Numbered from the stretch's first letter, positions 9,302 through 18,782 are shown. The stretch is DNA of 64,000 nt from Pseudoalteromonas piscicida (GCF_000238315.3 NZ_CP011924.1:3804001-3868000); one strand, 5' to 3'. Numbers and translations are program-made. Notes: generated by a model from the sequence alone, not told the origin.

Positions 9302-10963
9302 ATGGTATTGTACGAATTAATTCGCCGACATATTCAGATAAAGAAAAGGACCTTTATTGCACTGGGGTGCATTTCTGGTTTGGCCAATGCGTTGGTGCTT
9401 GCGCTTATCAACAACGTAGCTGCCAATATCTCTGATATTAATAAAGAAAATCATATTCTTTACTACTTAGTGCTATTTACACTGACGATTGCAATATATG
9501 GGTTCACTCAGCAAAGATTGATGACTAAAGCCGCGCAAATGGTGGAGCGTGCCATAGACAAATTGAGAGTCGATCTGTTTGAAAGCATTCGTCATACCGA
9601 GTTGTCAACACTAGAGAAAATTGGCAAAGAGCGGATCTTTAATACCATTAGCAAAGAGTTACAGACTATATCTCAGTCGGCACAGCTGTTTGTGATCATT
9701 GGTCAATCCATTAGTTTGGTGTTTTTCACATCGCTCTATATTGCTTGGCACTCTTTTGTGGCGTTTATGGTTATCTCGACACTGATTTTGGTCGGAGCCA
9801 GTATTCACCGTTTACGCGCCAATGAAATCCAGCGCAACATGCGCATTTCTTTTGAAAGCGAAAATCAGCTTATTCAACGCTTATCTGACTTGCTCGATGG
9901 CTTTAAAGAAGTAAAGCTCAGTGAGCCAAGAGCTGAAGATTTAGAACATGAATACCGCCGTGATTCGAATCGTGCAAGGCGTGCAAAAACCAAAACCCAA
10001 ACCTTGTTTGCGACCGACTTTATTCTGTCGCAAATCACCTTTTTCGCAGCGACGGGCGCGATGGTGTTTATCGTCCCTATGCTTTCGGATGTATATACCG
10101 ATGTGGTCATTAAAGTCACCACCGCATCGCTATTTTTAATCGGCCCTATTACCAGTATTGCTGGTGGGATCCCCGTTTTCACCACCGCAACAGAGGCGGC
10201 GCAAAACGTCTTAGCATTGGAACGCGATTTAAAAAATGTCCAAGATGAGCAAGAGACTAAACGACCTGAACCTGGTGAAAGCCTAACCTCATTTAATGCC
10301 ATTACCTTAGCGGGGGCGTTTTATCAACATCAGAAAAAATCGAGCGATCGTCCGTTTGCTGTGGGGCCGGTGGATATCACCTTTGAACAAGGGAAAACCA
10401 CTTTTATTACCGGTGGTAATGGTAGCGGTAAAACAACGTTTATACGGATGTTGACTGGCCTTTATGAATTACAGAGCGGACAAATCCTTTTGAATGGCAA
10501 AGCGGTTACGGAAGATAATCGCCTTGCTTATCGAAGCCTATTCACAGCCGTTTTTGCGGATTTTCATTTGTTCCAGCAGCTCTATGGTATTCGTGATTTG
10601 AGTACTGAAGAAATCGACGAATGGTTGGACTTTTTAGAGATGCGTGCCAAAGTGGGTATTCAAAATGGGGCGTTTAGCACCATAGATTTATCATCAGGCC
10701 AGCGCAAGCGTTTAGCGCTTTTGAGTACCATTTTAGAAAATCGTCCCATTTACATCTTTGATGAGTGGGCGGCAGATCAAGATCCTATCTTTAGACGAAA
10801 ATTCTACGAACAAGTGTTACCTCGTTTAAAAGCGCGTGGTAACACCATTATCGCCATCACCCATGACGATGCCTACTTCCATTTGGCCGATGTACACTTA
10901 AAAATGGAGGAAGGTCAGTTGTTAGCACACCACGACAGTGAAAGTAATGGAGTACCATCATGA
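9302..10963 (+). CDS. Cyclic-peptide-export type ABC transporter (SyrD/PvdE-like), fused permease-ATPase
   Basis: 553 aa. The N-terminal ~300 residues contain about six membrane helices of an exporter-type permease. The C-terminus is the ATPase with Walker A GGNGSGKTTF (about residue 370), signature LSSGQRKRLAL and Walker B with switch YIFDEWAADQDP. DEWAADQDP is typical of the SyrD/PvdE/YojI group, which exports lipopeptides and siderophore peptides. Location after the NRPS supports export of its product to the periplasm. The stop codon overlaps the next start (ATGA), so it is coupled to the SPFH gene. No clear ribosome site is visible at its own ATG. Confidence 0.9.
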   Translation: MVLYELIRRHIQIKKRTFIALGCISGLANALVLALINNVAANISDINKENHILYYLVLFTLTIAIYGFTQQRLMTKAAQMVERAIDKLRVDLFESIRHTELSTLEKIGKERIFNTISKELQTISQSAQLFVIIGQSISLVFFTSLYIAWHSFVAFMVISTLILVGASIHRLRANEIQRNMRISFESENQLIQRLSDLLDGFKEVKLSEPRAEDLEHEYRRDSNRARRAKTKTQTLFATDFILSQITFFAATGAMVFIVPMLSDVYTDVVIKVTTASLFLIGPITSIAGGIPVFTTATEAAQNVLALERDLKNVQDEQETKRPEPGESLTSFNAITLAGAFYQHQKKSSDRPFAVGPVDITFEQGKTTFITGGNGSGKTTFIRMLTGLYELQSGQILLNGKAVTEDNRLAYRSLFTAVFADFHLFQQLYGIRDLSTEEIDEWLDFLEMRAKVGIQNGAFSTIDLSSGQRKRLALLSTILENRPIYIFDEWAADQDPIFRRKFYEQVLPRLKARGNTIIAITHDDAYFHLADVHLKMEEGQLLAHHDSESNGVPS

Positions 10964-12039
10964 ACATTAATATTTCAGGGGATTTTGCCTTACTCGTCGT
11001 CGGCGGCTTAATACTGGCGCTGATCCTATCTAATTTGCTCATGCGGGTGTTAAAGCGTTACAAGCCCAAGTGGCATAAGCGTATTTTGTCTTGGCGTTTT
11101 CGCGCAGGTGTGACGTTACTTATTCTACTGTTTATTGCCGTTGCATTGGTCAAAGTTATTTTTATTAAAGTCGACTCAGGTCAAGTTGGGGTGCTGTGGA
11201 AGCGCCTTGGCGGTGGTACGTTTGTAGAACATCCATTTTATGAGGGTACGGTGCTGGTTTATCCCTGGGATACGTTGACGATTTATTCGAGTCGATTTCA
11301 AACTGCGACCACAGAGATCCACGCCATTACCTCCGAGGGGCTCAGGATCAAAATGGAAATAACAGTGCGATACCGTCCTGTTGTGGAACATATTCCTTAC
11401 CTACACAAGTTAGTCGGGACAGACTATCTTGATGAAATTGTGATCCCTGAAGTTGCATCAGCGGTTCGTATGATTGTTTCTGATTATACCGCTGAAGAGG
11501 TCTATGCTAATCAGCGATTAAAGATCCAAGATCAACTGTTAAGCACTGTGTTGAGAGAAGTTCAGCTACAAGAGAAGTCGATACTCAAACAAGAAAAAAG
11601 CGAAATGCAAGGGCACAATTTGGTGAATTTAGACGATATGCTTATTCGCCAGGTTGATATTCCTGAAGGCGTGCATAGTGCGATTGTTGCGAAGGTGAAT
11701 CAAATGCACCTATATCAAGAATATAAAATGCGTTTAGATGTTGCTGAAAAAGAGGCTGAGCGAAAGAAAGTGGAGGCTCAGGGGATAGCCGACTTTCAAG
11801 AAACGGTGAGTGGTGGGATCTCTGAAACTTATCTAAGATGGCGTGGCATAGAAGCAACCATAGAATTGGCGAAATCTAATAACGCAAAAGTGGTGGTAAT
11901 AGGCAGTGGTAAAGATGGTCTACCATTGATTTTAAATACGGAGGGCAGCACATCTGCTTTGCCTGCTTCGGTTAACCCAAATGCTACGGATCCACAAAGC
12001 CAAGAGCCACAAACACCTAATGCAGCTAAATCAAAGTAA
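10960..12039 (+). CDS. SPFH/band 7 (prohibitin-like) membrane protein
   Basis: 359 aa, sharing ATGA with the ABC transporter stop. It has an N-terminal membrane segment, a second helix near residues 48-68 (VTLLILLFIAVALVKVIFI), then a band 7 domain (VDSGQVGVLWKR, TSEGLRIKMEITVRYRP) and a charged coiled-coil region with KEAERKKVEAQGIADFQ, typical of prohibitin-like SPFH proteins. The C-tail is Ser/Pro/Gln-rich. SPFH proteins form membrane scaffolds. Tight coupling to a peptide exporter is unusual and suggests a membrane-protection or scaffold role for export, which is inference. Confidence 0.88.
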   Translation: MNINISGDFALLVVGGLILALILSNLLMRVLKRYKPKWHKRILSWRFRAGVTLLILLFIAVALVKVIFIKVDSGQVGVLWKRLGGGTFVEHPFYEGTVLVYPWDTLTIYSSRFQTATTEIHAITSEGLRIKMEITVRYRPVVEHIPYLHKLVGTDYLDEIVIPEVASAVRMIVSDYTAEEVYANQRLKIQDQLLSTVLREVQLQEKSILKQEKSEMQGHNLVNLDDMLIRQVDIPEGVHSAIVAKVNQMHLYQEYKMRLDVAEKEAERKKVEAQGIADFQETVSGGISETYLRWRGIEATIELAKSNNAKVVVIGSGKDGLPLILNTEGSTSALPASVNPNATDPQSQEPQTPNAAKSK

Positions 12040-12108
12040 GGAATAGTTACATTTTCAGTGTCACGGACTACACTGTGGCGATAAAGGAAAAGAGAAGGAC
12101 AACGAAAA

Positions 12109-13170
12109 ATGCAAATTGATTTACATCATGGCATGACATGGGTGGTCGCACGCGCGGCGGGATTCACTGACCAAGAGGCTGAAATTATTGCTCACGCGGC
12201 ACAATACGTAGATGATGCAACAAACTATGGTCACATCAAGTTTGATAACGGTGCTGCTTACGAGCGCATCGCAACCGCCCATAAGATGCTCGATTATAAA
12301 AACCTAGACAGCTTAAAGAACATGAAAGTGTGGGTACCTTTTCATTTCCTACCGGGTAATGGGGGGTTACCTGCTGGGCAAAATCCGTCGGGCACCTTTA
12401 TTCAAAAGCTAGTGTGTAAGCCACATTCCCATGTAGCAAAAGATATGGTCGCTGAGTGTATTGCAGATAAGCATAGGCCTTATGGATTGCACCGTCTTGG
12501 TATTACCTCTCATGTCTTTATTGATACTTGGGGGCATCAGGGATTTGCTGGCATACAGCATGAAGTCAATGAAGTGACTGAAATAATGGACTTGAATGGT
12601 GAAGCAGAAGAGACTTGGCGCGAGCGAATAAGCGAATACTTTTCTGATGTTTTTCAAGATGATATTCCAAGTTTAGGACATGGGCAGGCGCTTTCCCACC
12701 CTGATCAGCCTCATCAGCAGTGGAGTTACATCAACGGATTGGGCGAGAAAGTGGTGCGAGATAATCCAAGCGATTTTCTGGTCGCAGCCGATGAGCTCTG
12801 TAAAGTCTATCAAGACTATCTAGGCGAGGCTACAAGGGGTTTGAGTGAGTCATTAAAGCAAAAAATAGCGCAGTGCTTTGCTGAATTTGATATGGATGAT
12901 GGTGAAGAACGTCATCAACTGTGGCTTGATGCCATTGAAGCTAACCGATTTGGGCTTGGAAGTTATACCCTAACTTACATTGCAAAAGGTGAAGGGTCGT
13001 GGAAACACCAAGCGCTAGGTACAACCCGTGCTAAAGGTGACGACGATAGCTATTCATTTCGCAGTGAATTCTTAACTTCTAACTGGAAGTATTTTCACGA
13101 TGCAGCCAAAAAGCATCGCCTCTGTGTCATTGATGATATTTTACCCAAATACGGAATTTGTGTGAGCTAA
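12109..13170 (+). CDS. DUF6765-like protein of unknown function
   Basis: 353 aa, ATG after AGAAGGACAA. It starts MQIDLHHGMTWVVARAAGF and is rich in His and Asp (HAAQYVDDATNYGHIKF, RLGITSHVFIDTWGHQGF), suggesting a metal-dependent hydrolase-like fold. The His/Asp spacing recalls phospholipase C/P1-nuclease-like proteins. I believe it matches the family called DUF6765, from memory. No signal peptide is visible. It sits 70 bp after the SPFH gene, probably in the same transcript, and is closed by a terminator at 13185. Confidence 0.7.
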   Translation: MQIDLHHGMTWVVARAAGFTDQEAEIIAHAAQYVDDATNYGHIKFDNGAAYERIATAHKMLDYKNLDSLKNMKVWVPFHFLPGNGGLPAGQNPSGTFIQKLVCKPHSHVAKDMVAECIADKHRPYGLHRLGITSHVFIDTWGHQGFAGIQHEVNEVTEIMDLNGEAEETWRERISEYFSDVFQDDIPSLGHGQALSHPDQPHQQWSYINGLGEKVVRDNPSDFLVAADELCKVYQDYLGEATRGLSESLKQKIAQCFAEFDMDDGEERHQLWLDAIEANRFGLGSYTLTYIAKGEGSWKHQALGTTRAKGDDDSYSFRSEFLTSNWKYFHDAAKKHRLCVIDDILPKYGICVS

Positions 13171-13184
13171 GCTTCAGTAAAGTA

Positions 13185-13208
13185 AGTGCAGCAAGGCTGC
13201 ACTATTTT
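13185..13208 (+). terminator. Intrinsic terminator ending the NRPS-associated operon
   Basis: A perfect 8-bp stem AGTGCAGC / GCTGCACT with an AAG loop is followed by ATTTTT, between convergent genes. Confidence 0.8.
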
Positions 13209-13213
13209 TGTGT

Positions 13214-13960
13214 TTAAAATAGCTCGGAAGAAAGCTCGCGGGATTGTGAATTTTGGTTAATATGCCAAGTTTCGACAAGGCGAGTCGTACCACCCGAGTT
13301 TTTACAAATTAATTCTGTCACCAGCACTTTATAAAAACCACTGTATTTAGCCTCACCCACAACATTCAAGACATCACTATAAAATCCACCTTGATGTCTT
13401 TCATTGAAAAATTCTGGGTTACCACTGACGTAGTTGGTTTTACGGCACTGGCCTTGATGTGAGTTGTTATTAATATTAATCAAGCCTGTATATTGAACAT
13501 CTGCAAAATACCCTGGGCCATTGCTCGGCGTTTGCCAATCAGCCACTGTGATTTCACTGTGCCATACAATGGCGGGAGCCTTGGGTATCTTGTGATATAC
13601 AATCGCCTCTTCACCTGAGGGCAAGGTGCAGCTGAGTTTAACCGACTTTTCTGTCAGCTTATGCTCCGCAGGTAGTGGGCCAGAAATAAAGGGCGCGTTG
13701 AATGTGAGAGGAGCAATCAAATCGCCGGTTTGTGTATTAACCACTTCAAATTGATGGCATTCATCCACCGCTAAGCCGCCCGTGAGCGCATTAAAGTACT
13801 CAGTTGTGCCTGCACGAGCTGAGATAAAATCGACAGGTGCGCCCTGATACTGCGAATGATCTCCCGCACCATCCTGATCATAAAATACCTGTGTAGCCAA
13901 AACCGAAGTGGAACTACAAGCCAATGCCATAGCAAGCAGTCGAGTGTTGAATGTAACCAT
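13214..13960 (-). CDS. Secreted hypothetical protein
   Basis: 248 aa. The ATG at 13960 has an AAAGGAAAG ribosome site 6 bp upstream and opens a classical signal peptide (MVTFNTRLLAMALACSSTS, cleavage about VLA). The mature part is rich in aromatic and polar residues, with several Cys (DECHQFEV, KLSCTLPSG, GQCRKTN, ELICKNSGG), which suggests disulfides and a beta-rich exported fold. No family recognised. It is transcribed away from the 13961-14368 spacer, where I see no other gene. Confidence 0.8.
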   Translation of the reverse strand: MVTFNTRLLAMALACSSTSVLATQVFYDQDGAGDHSQYQGAPVDFISARAGTTEYFNALTGGLAVDECHQFEVVNTQTGDLIAPLTFNAPFISGPLPAEHKLTEKSVKLSCTLPSGEEAIVYHKIPKAPAIVWHSEITVADWQTPSNGPGYFADVQYTGLININNNSHQGQCRKTNYVSGNPEFFNERHQGGFYSDVLNVVGEAKYSGFYKVLVTELICKNSGGTTRLVETWHINQNSQSRELSSELF

Positions 13961-14368
13961 AGTCTTTCCTTTACAGTTGTGTTTGTTTTTTATTCAGTTT
14001 CAATATAAGGTAACTGTAACTTCATGCAACTTTTTGATTTTTCTGGTTCTGGCAACTATCTAATTACTGCAACCGCTATGTGTATTGGTACGTGATGTGG
14101 ATATAAATACTTAGAGTTTAGCCAGCGTTAGATGAATGGAGTTCAAGTGGGTAGGGGGTCGAGTCATCTGACGCTCTAGTTACTAGGTTTCAGTATTTTA
14201 TGATGTGGATTGAAAGTTGTGTTTGTACCTGCTTTGGATTAAAGCTGTGCAACTTTAAAGTTTAGGGCTAAGGAGCCAATATCTTTATAGTTTGCAATCA
14301 AATAAGCTTTTGAATATTGATTTAAGCAGTACGTTAAAAAAGAGTGCAAAAGACGTAAGGTAAGAAAA

Positions 14369-14445
14369 TGGTGGCCCCACCTGGACTCGAACCAGGGACC
14401 TAACGATTATGAGTCGTGCGCTCTAACCAACTGAGCTATAGGGCC
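14369..14445 (-). tRNA. tRNA with CAU anticodon (Ile2 favoured over elongator Met)
   Basis: On the minus strand it folds as a full cloverleaf. The acceptor is GGCCCTA/TGGGGCC, the D arm GCTC/GAGC, the anticodon loop CTCATAA, the T arm CCTGG-TTCGAGT-CCAGG, and a genomic ACCA end is present. The anticodon is CAU. Acceptor pairs C4-G69 and C5-G68 are the positive determinants described for lysidine-modified tRNA-Ile2 (TilS) in E. coli, and the stem differs from elongator Met, so Ile2(k2C-AU) is favoured. Pair 27-43 is mismatched. An annotation of tRNA-Met would be defensible. It is the last element of a long repeat-bearing transcription unit. Confidence 0.93.
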
Positions 14446-14570
14446 ATTTTGTATTGTAAGTGCTCATTAAATTCATCCATGAAGCAATATCCTGTCGGCG
14501 TCCTGCCTCCACCTCATCAAGCTGCGAAGCGCTGCTTCGGTCTTGATTTGCCCAACTGAGCTATAGGGCC
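14446..14570 (-). repeat. Diverged 125-bp tRNA-5'-end repeat unit next to the tRNA
   Basis: Minus-strand reading starts with the same first 19 nt of the tRNA (GGCCCTATAGCTCAGTTGG), then leaves it for a different hairpin (ATCAAG...GAAGC/GCTTC...CTTGAT), and ends with the same ATACAAAAT spacer that precedes every copy. Architecture matches the 142-bp units but the middle sequence is unrelated. Confidence 0.8.
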
Positions 14571-16132
14571 ATTTTGTATTTTTGCGCGTTATATTCATCC
14601 ATGAAGCTTGGTTCCGGTCTCGGATTCAACACTCAGGGTCGCTGCGCTAATATCCCTTCGCTTCCTCGACGTAAACTTTCTTTGAAAGTTTACCCAGCTG
14701 AGCTATAGGGCCATTTTGTATTTTTGCGCGTTATATTCGTCCATGAAGCTTGGTTCCGGTCTCGGATTCAACACTCAGGGTCGCTGCGCTAATATCCCTT
14801 CGCTTCCTCGACGTAAACTTTCTTTGAAAGTTTACCCAGCTGAGCTATAGGGCCATTTTGTATTTTTGCGCGTTATATTCGTCCATGAAGCTTGGTTCCG
14901 GTCTCGGATTCAACACTCAGGGTCGCTGCGCTAATATCCCTTCGCTTCCTCGACGTAAACTTTCTTTGAAAGTTTACCCAGCTGAGCTATAGGGCCATTT
15001 TGTATTTTTGCGCGTTATATTCGTCCATGAAGCTTGGTTCCGGTCTCGGATTCAACACTCAGGGTCGCTGCGCTAATATCCCTTCGCTTCCTCGACGTAA
15101 ACTTTCTTTGAAAGTTTACCCAGCTGAGCTATAGGGCCATTTTGTATTTTTGCGCGTTATATTCATGCATGAAGCTTGGTTCCGGTCTCGGATTCAACAC
15201 TCAGAGTCGCTGCGCTAATATCCCTTCGCTTCCTCGACGTAAACTTTCTTTGAAAGTTTACCCAGCTGAGCTATAGGGCCATTTTGTATTTTTGCGCGTT
15301 ATATTCATGCATGAAGCTTGGTTCCGGTCTCGGATTCAACACTCAGAGTCGCTGCGCTAATATCCCTTCGCTTCCTCGACGTAAACTTTCTTTGAAAGTT
15401 TACCCAGCTGAGCTATAGGGCCATTTTGTATTTTTGCGCGTTATATTCATGCATGAAGCTTGGTTCCGGTCTCGGATTCAACACTCAGAGTCGCTGCGCT
15501 AATATCCCTTCGCTTCCTCGACGTAAACTTTCTTTGAAAGTTTACCCAGCTGAGCTATAGGGCCATTTTGTATTTTTGCGCGTTATATTCATGCATGAAG
15601 CTTGGTTCCGGTCTCGGATTCAACACTCAGAGTCGCTGCGCTAATATCCCTTCGCTTCCTCGACGTAAACTTTCTTTGAAAGTTTACCCAGCTGAGCTAT
15701 AGGGCCATTTTGTATTTTTGCGCGTTATATTCATGCATGAAGCTTGGTTCCGGTCTCGGATTCAACACTCAGAGTCGCTGCGCTAATATCCCTTCGCTTC
15801 CTCGACGTAAACTTTCTTTGAAAGTTTACCCAGCTGAGCTATAGGGCCATTTTGTATTTTTGCGCGTTATATTCATGCATGAAGCTTGGTTCCGGTCTCG
15901 GATTCAACACTCAGAGTCGCTGCGCTAATATCCCTTCGCTTCCTCGACGTAAACTTTCTTTGAAAGTTTACCCAGCTGAGCTATAGGGCCATTTTGTATT
16001 TTTGCGCGTTATATTCATGCATGAAGCTTGGTTCCGGTCTCGGATTCAACACTCAGGGTCGCTGCGCTAATATCCCTTCGCTTCCTCGACGTAAACTTTC
16101 TTTGAAAGTTTACCCAACTGAGCTATAGGGCT
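14571..16132 (-). repeat. Array of eleven 142-bp tandem repeats, each carrying a tRNA 5' fragment
   Basis: The tRNA-like end GCTATAGGGCC recurs at 14560, 14702, 14844, 14986, 15128, 15270, 15412, 15554, 15696, 15838, 15980 and 16122, an exact 142-bp period. On the minus strand each unit begins with about the first 19 nt of the adjacent tRNA (one T-to-C change). A perfect hairpin (GTAAACTTTC-AAA-GAAAGTTTAC) follows, then a constant filler and an A/T-rich spacer ending ATACAAAAT. Copies are nearly identical and fall into blocks: CGTCCATG/CAGGG types at 14713-15138 and CATGCATG/CAGAG types at 15139-15990, while the outermost unit has CAGGG and a changed tRNA-like end. This indicates recent expansion or homogenisation. 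No open frame or spacer diversity; not CRISPR. Confidence 0.97.
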
Positions 16133-16141
16133 ATTTGCTGT

Positions 16142-16163
16142 AGTGATTTAAAGGTAAATCACT
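16142..16163 (-). other. Perfect hairpin at the head of the tRNA repeat transcript
   Basis: A 9-bp perfect inverted repeat (AGTGATTTA / TAAATCACT) lies between the promoter and the first repeat unit. It has no U-run after it, so it is a 5' RNA structure rather than a terminator. Confidence 0.6.
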
Positions 16164-16175
16164 GAAAGCGCAGGC

Positions 16176-16204
16176 AGTATAAAAATTTTTAACAGGCTTG
16201 TCAC
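16176..16204 (-). promoter_or_regulatory. Sigma-70 promoter with GC-rich discriminator for the tRNA repeat unit
   Basis: On the minus strand: -35 GTGACA (16204-16199), a 17-bp spacer, -10 TATACT (16181-16176), then GCCTGCGC. The GC-rich discriminator is typical of stringently controlled stable-RNA promoters. It points into the repeat array and then the tRNA, about 1.8 kb downstream. The remaining spacer 16205-16422 has no gene I can support. Confidence 0.7.
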
Positions 16205-16422
16205 TATTAAAACGTGAAAAAGTCGGGGCGAATGGATTGATCGCTCAATATTAAGCCAATGTTGTAGTGGTTCGGGTGTTGAGCTGTGCGGATCATTAAA
16301 ATGGCGAGGTAAGTACTAGTCTGGTTTTGCAGTGAAAAAATAGAGTCTCTTAGAATTCGGGTTGGATTTTTGCTGTAAACACAAGATGAGCAAGCAGTAA
16401 CGTTCGTTGGAAGTAGGGCAGA

Positions 16423-16450
16423 GATAAAAGAAGCCGGCAATTGGCCGGCC
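16423..16450 (-). terminator. Intrinsic terminator of accBC
   Basis: On the minus strand a GCCGGC / GCCGGC stem is followed by TTCTTTTATC, 23 bp past the accC stop. Confidence 0.75.
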
Positions 16451-16472
16451 TCTTTTAGGAGAACGAATTAGG

Positions 16473-17819
16473 TTATTGGTGCATGCCTAGTTTTTTCTCT
16501 AGGTAGTGGATATTCGTACCACCGTTTTGGAAGTTCTCGTCAGACAAGATCTTCTTGTGAAGCGGGGTATTGGTTTTAATCCCGTCAATCACTAGCTCAT
16601 TCAGTGCGTTTTTAGCACGAGCGATCGCAACATCACGGTTCTCACCATAAGTGATTAACTTACCGATCATTGAGTCGTAATGTGGCGGTACTGTGTAATC
16701 AGCGTAAATATGGCTGTCCCAACGGATCCCAAGGCCACCTGCTGGGTGGAAGCGTGTAATTTTACCCGGTGAAGGGATAAAGTTTTCTGGATCTTCTGCG
16801 TTAATACGGCACTCGATTGCGTGACCACGGATCACCACGTCTTCTTGTGTGATAGAAAGCGGTTGACCAGCAGCAATCTTAAGTTGCTCTTTGATTAAGT
16901 CTACGCCAGTGACCATTTCAGTTACTGGGTGCTCAACCTGAATACGGGTGTTCATTTCAATGAAGTAGAACTCGCCGTTTTCGTATAAGAATTCAAACGT
17001 ACCTGCACCGCGATAACCAATCTCGATACACGCACGAGTACAGCGATCACCAATGTACTTACGCATTTCAGCTGTGATCCCTGGTGCAGGTGCTTCTTCC
17101 ACTACTTTTTGGTGACGACGCTGCATTGAACAGTCGCGCTCACCTAGGTGGATTGCATTGCCTTGACCGTCAGCGAGTACTTGTACTTCGATATGGCGTG
17201 GGTTTTCTAGAAATTTTTCCATGTAAACCATGCCGTTACCGAAGAACTGCTTCGCTTCTTGTTGTGTTAAGGCGATAGAGTTTGCGAGTTCTTTCTCGTT
17301 GCGAACGACACGCATACCACGACCACCGCCGCCGCCAGCCGCTTTGATGATAACTGGGTAGCCGATACGCTTAGCGATCTGCGTATTGCGGTCGTTGTCA
17401 TCGGTCAATGGACCATCAGAACCTGGCACGCAAGGTACGCCTGCTTTTCTCATCGCTTCAATTGCTGATACTTTATCACCCATTAGACGAATAGTGTCGC
17501 CCTTTGGACCGATAAAGATAAAGCCACTTTGCTCAACTTGGTCTGCAAAGTCGGCATTTTCAGAAAGGAAACCGTAACCTGGGTGAATAGCAACCGCGTC
17601 TGTGACTTCGGCTGCCGCGATAATACGAGGAATATCAAGGTAGCTTTCGCTTGCCGCAGGTTTACCGATACAAATGGTTTCATCCGCAAGAAGAACGTGT
17701 TTTAGGTCGCGGTCAGCTGTTGAGTGCACAGCAACCGTCTTAATACCTAGCTCCTTGCAGGCACGCAATACGCGAAGTGCAATTTCACCTCGGTTTGCAA
17801 TGACTACTTTATCTAACAT
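16473..17819 (-). CDS. accC: Biotin carboxylase subunit of acetyl-CoA carboxylase
   Basis: 448 aa, full family length. It starts [25 protein letters not shown] and shows the ATP-grasp features [14 protein letters not shown] (glycine-rich loop), [23 protein letters not shown] and [18 protein letters not shown]. It carboxylates biotin on AccB with ATP and bicarbonate, the first half of malonyl-CoA formation for fatty-acid synthesis in the cytoplasm. It lies 20 bp after accB, in the usual accB-accC operon, and is closed by a terminator. Confidence 0.98.
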   Translation of the reverse strand: MLDKVVIANRGEIALRVLRACKELGIKTVAVHSTADRDLKHVLLADETICIGKPAASESYLDIPRIIAAAEVTDAVAIHPGYGFLSENADFADQVEQSGFIFIGPKGDTIRLMGDKVSAIEAMRKAGVPCVPGSDGPLTDDNDRNTQIAKRIGYPVIIKAAGGGGGRGMRVVRNEKELANSIALTQQEAKQFFGNGMVYMEKFLENPRHIEVQVLADGQGNAIHLGERDCSMQRRHQKVVEEAPAPGITAEMRKYIGDRCTRACIEIGYRGAGTFEFLYENGEFYFIEMNTRIQVEHPVTEMVTGVDLIKEQLKIAAGQPLSITQEDVVIRGHAIECRINAEDPENFIPSPGKITRFHPAGGLGIRWDSHIYADYTVPPHYDSMIGKLITYGENRDVAIARAKNALNELVIDGIKTNTPLHKKILSDENFQNGGTNIHYLEKKLGMHQ

Positions 17820-17839
17820 AACGTTGACCTTCTGCGTAA

Positions 17840-18301
17840 TTATTCGATGATGAATAGCGGTTGGTCGAATTCTACTGGCTCACCGTTTTCAACTAGGATT
17901 GCTTTCACTACACCAGCTTTGTCTGATTCGATCTGGTTCATCATCTTCATGGCTTCAACGATACAAAGTGTGTCGCCAACATTTACTTTTGAACCTACTT
18001 CAACGTATGCCGCTGCTGTTGGAGAAGAAGCTGTGTAGAAAGTACCAACCATAGGAGACTTAACTTGGTGACCTGCAGGTGCGCTGCTTTCTGCTGGTGC
18101 TGCTTCTACTGCAGGAGCCGCCGCTGGTGCTGCTGGTGCAGGTGCCGCTGGAGCTGCCATGTATTGTTGAGGTTGCGCATAAACTGGTGCACTGCTGTGG
18201 CGATTGATACGTACTGACTCTTCACCTTCAGTGATTTCTAGCTCTGCAATACCTGATTCTTCTACTAGCTCGATAAGTTTTTTGATCTTGCGAATATCCA
18301 T
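17840..18301 (-). CDS. accB: Biotin carboxyl carrier protein of acetyl-CoA carboxylase
   Basis: 153 aa. It has an N-terminal alpha-helical region ([20 protein letters not shown]), an Ala/Pro-rich flexible linker about residues 40-75, and a C-terminal biotinyl domain with the biotin-accepting Lys in EAMKMMNQI. It carries the carboxyl group between AccC and the AccAD transferase. First of the accB-accC pair, and 19 bp downstream of aroQ, as in many gammaproteobacteria. Confidence 0.98.
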   Translation of the reverse strand: MDIRKIKKLIELVEESGIAELEITEGEESVRINRHSSAPVYAQPQQYMAAPAAPAPAAPAAAPAVEAAPAESSAPAGHQVKSPMVGTFYTASSPTAAAYVEVGSKVNVGDTLCIVEAMKMMNQIESDKAGVVKAILVENGEPVEFDQPLFIIE

Positions 18302-18320
18302 ACAATGACCCGCCTGTTAG

Positions 18321-18782
18321 TTAATTTGAGTTATTTTGTTTTCGCAATTGCGCTAACGCTGCATCAAATGCAGCACGATAGCCCAACGCGCCTAATCCAC
18401 ATATCACGCCTTCCGCCACATCAGAAAAATAAGACTTGTGGCGAAATGGCTCTCTGGCGTACACATTGGTGATGTGTACTTCATAAAAAGGGATGTCCAC
18501 ACTGAGTAAAGCGTCTCGAAGGGCAATGCTCGTATGGGTAAATGCGGCGGGATTAATGATAATCGCATCGCATTGTTCATATTGAGCGTGAATAGCCTCG
18601 ATTAGCTGCGCTTCACTATTACTTTGAATGTGTGACAAGCTGACTTGCTGTGCTTCTGCATATTCAGTTAATGCGTCAACAATTTCGTTGAGAGTCTGCG
18701 TGCCGTACTTGTGCGGCTCACGGCGACCTAGCATATTTAAATTAGGGCCGTTTACTAATAAAATCTTTAATTTTGCAGACAT
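18321..18782 (-). CDS. aroQ: Type II 3-dehydroquinate dehydratase
   Basis: 153 aa from the ATG at 18782, which follows AAAGGAAG at good spacing; an upstream ATG at 18818 adds 12 unconserved residues and is less likely. Family features: [16 protein letters not shown] with the catalytic region Tyr nearby (KYGTQTL), [33 protein letters not shown] and [15 protein letters not shown]. It converts 3-dehydroquinate to 3-dehydroshikimate in the shikimate pathway. Upstream of accBC on the same strand. Confidence 0.97.
   Translation of the reverse strand: MSAKLKILLVNGPNLNMLGRREPHKYGTQTLNEIVDALTEYAEAQQVSLSHIQSNSEAQLIEAIHAQYEQCDAIIINPAAFTHTSIALRDALLSVDIPFYEVHITNVYAREPFRHKSYFSDVAEGVICGLGALGYRAAFDAALAQLRKQNNSN

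Noticed and set aside
14571..16132. CRISPR array
   Set aside because: The whole 142-bp unit repeats; there are no unique spacers between short repeats and no cas genes.
14571..16132. Eleven additional tRNA genes
   Set aside because: Only the first ~19 nt match the tRNA. Anticodon, T arm and 3' acceptor are absent from every unit.
16207..16440. 77-residue minus-strand open frame
   Set aside because: It overlaps the accC terminator and runs toward the tRNA promoter; no ribosome site and no protein-like pattern.
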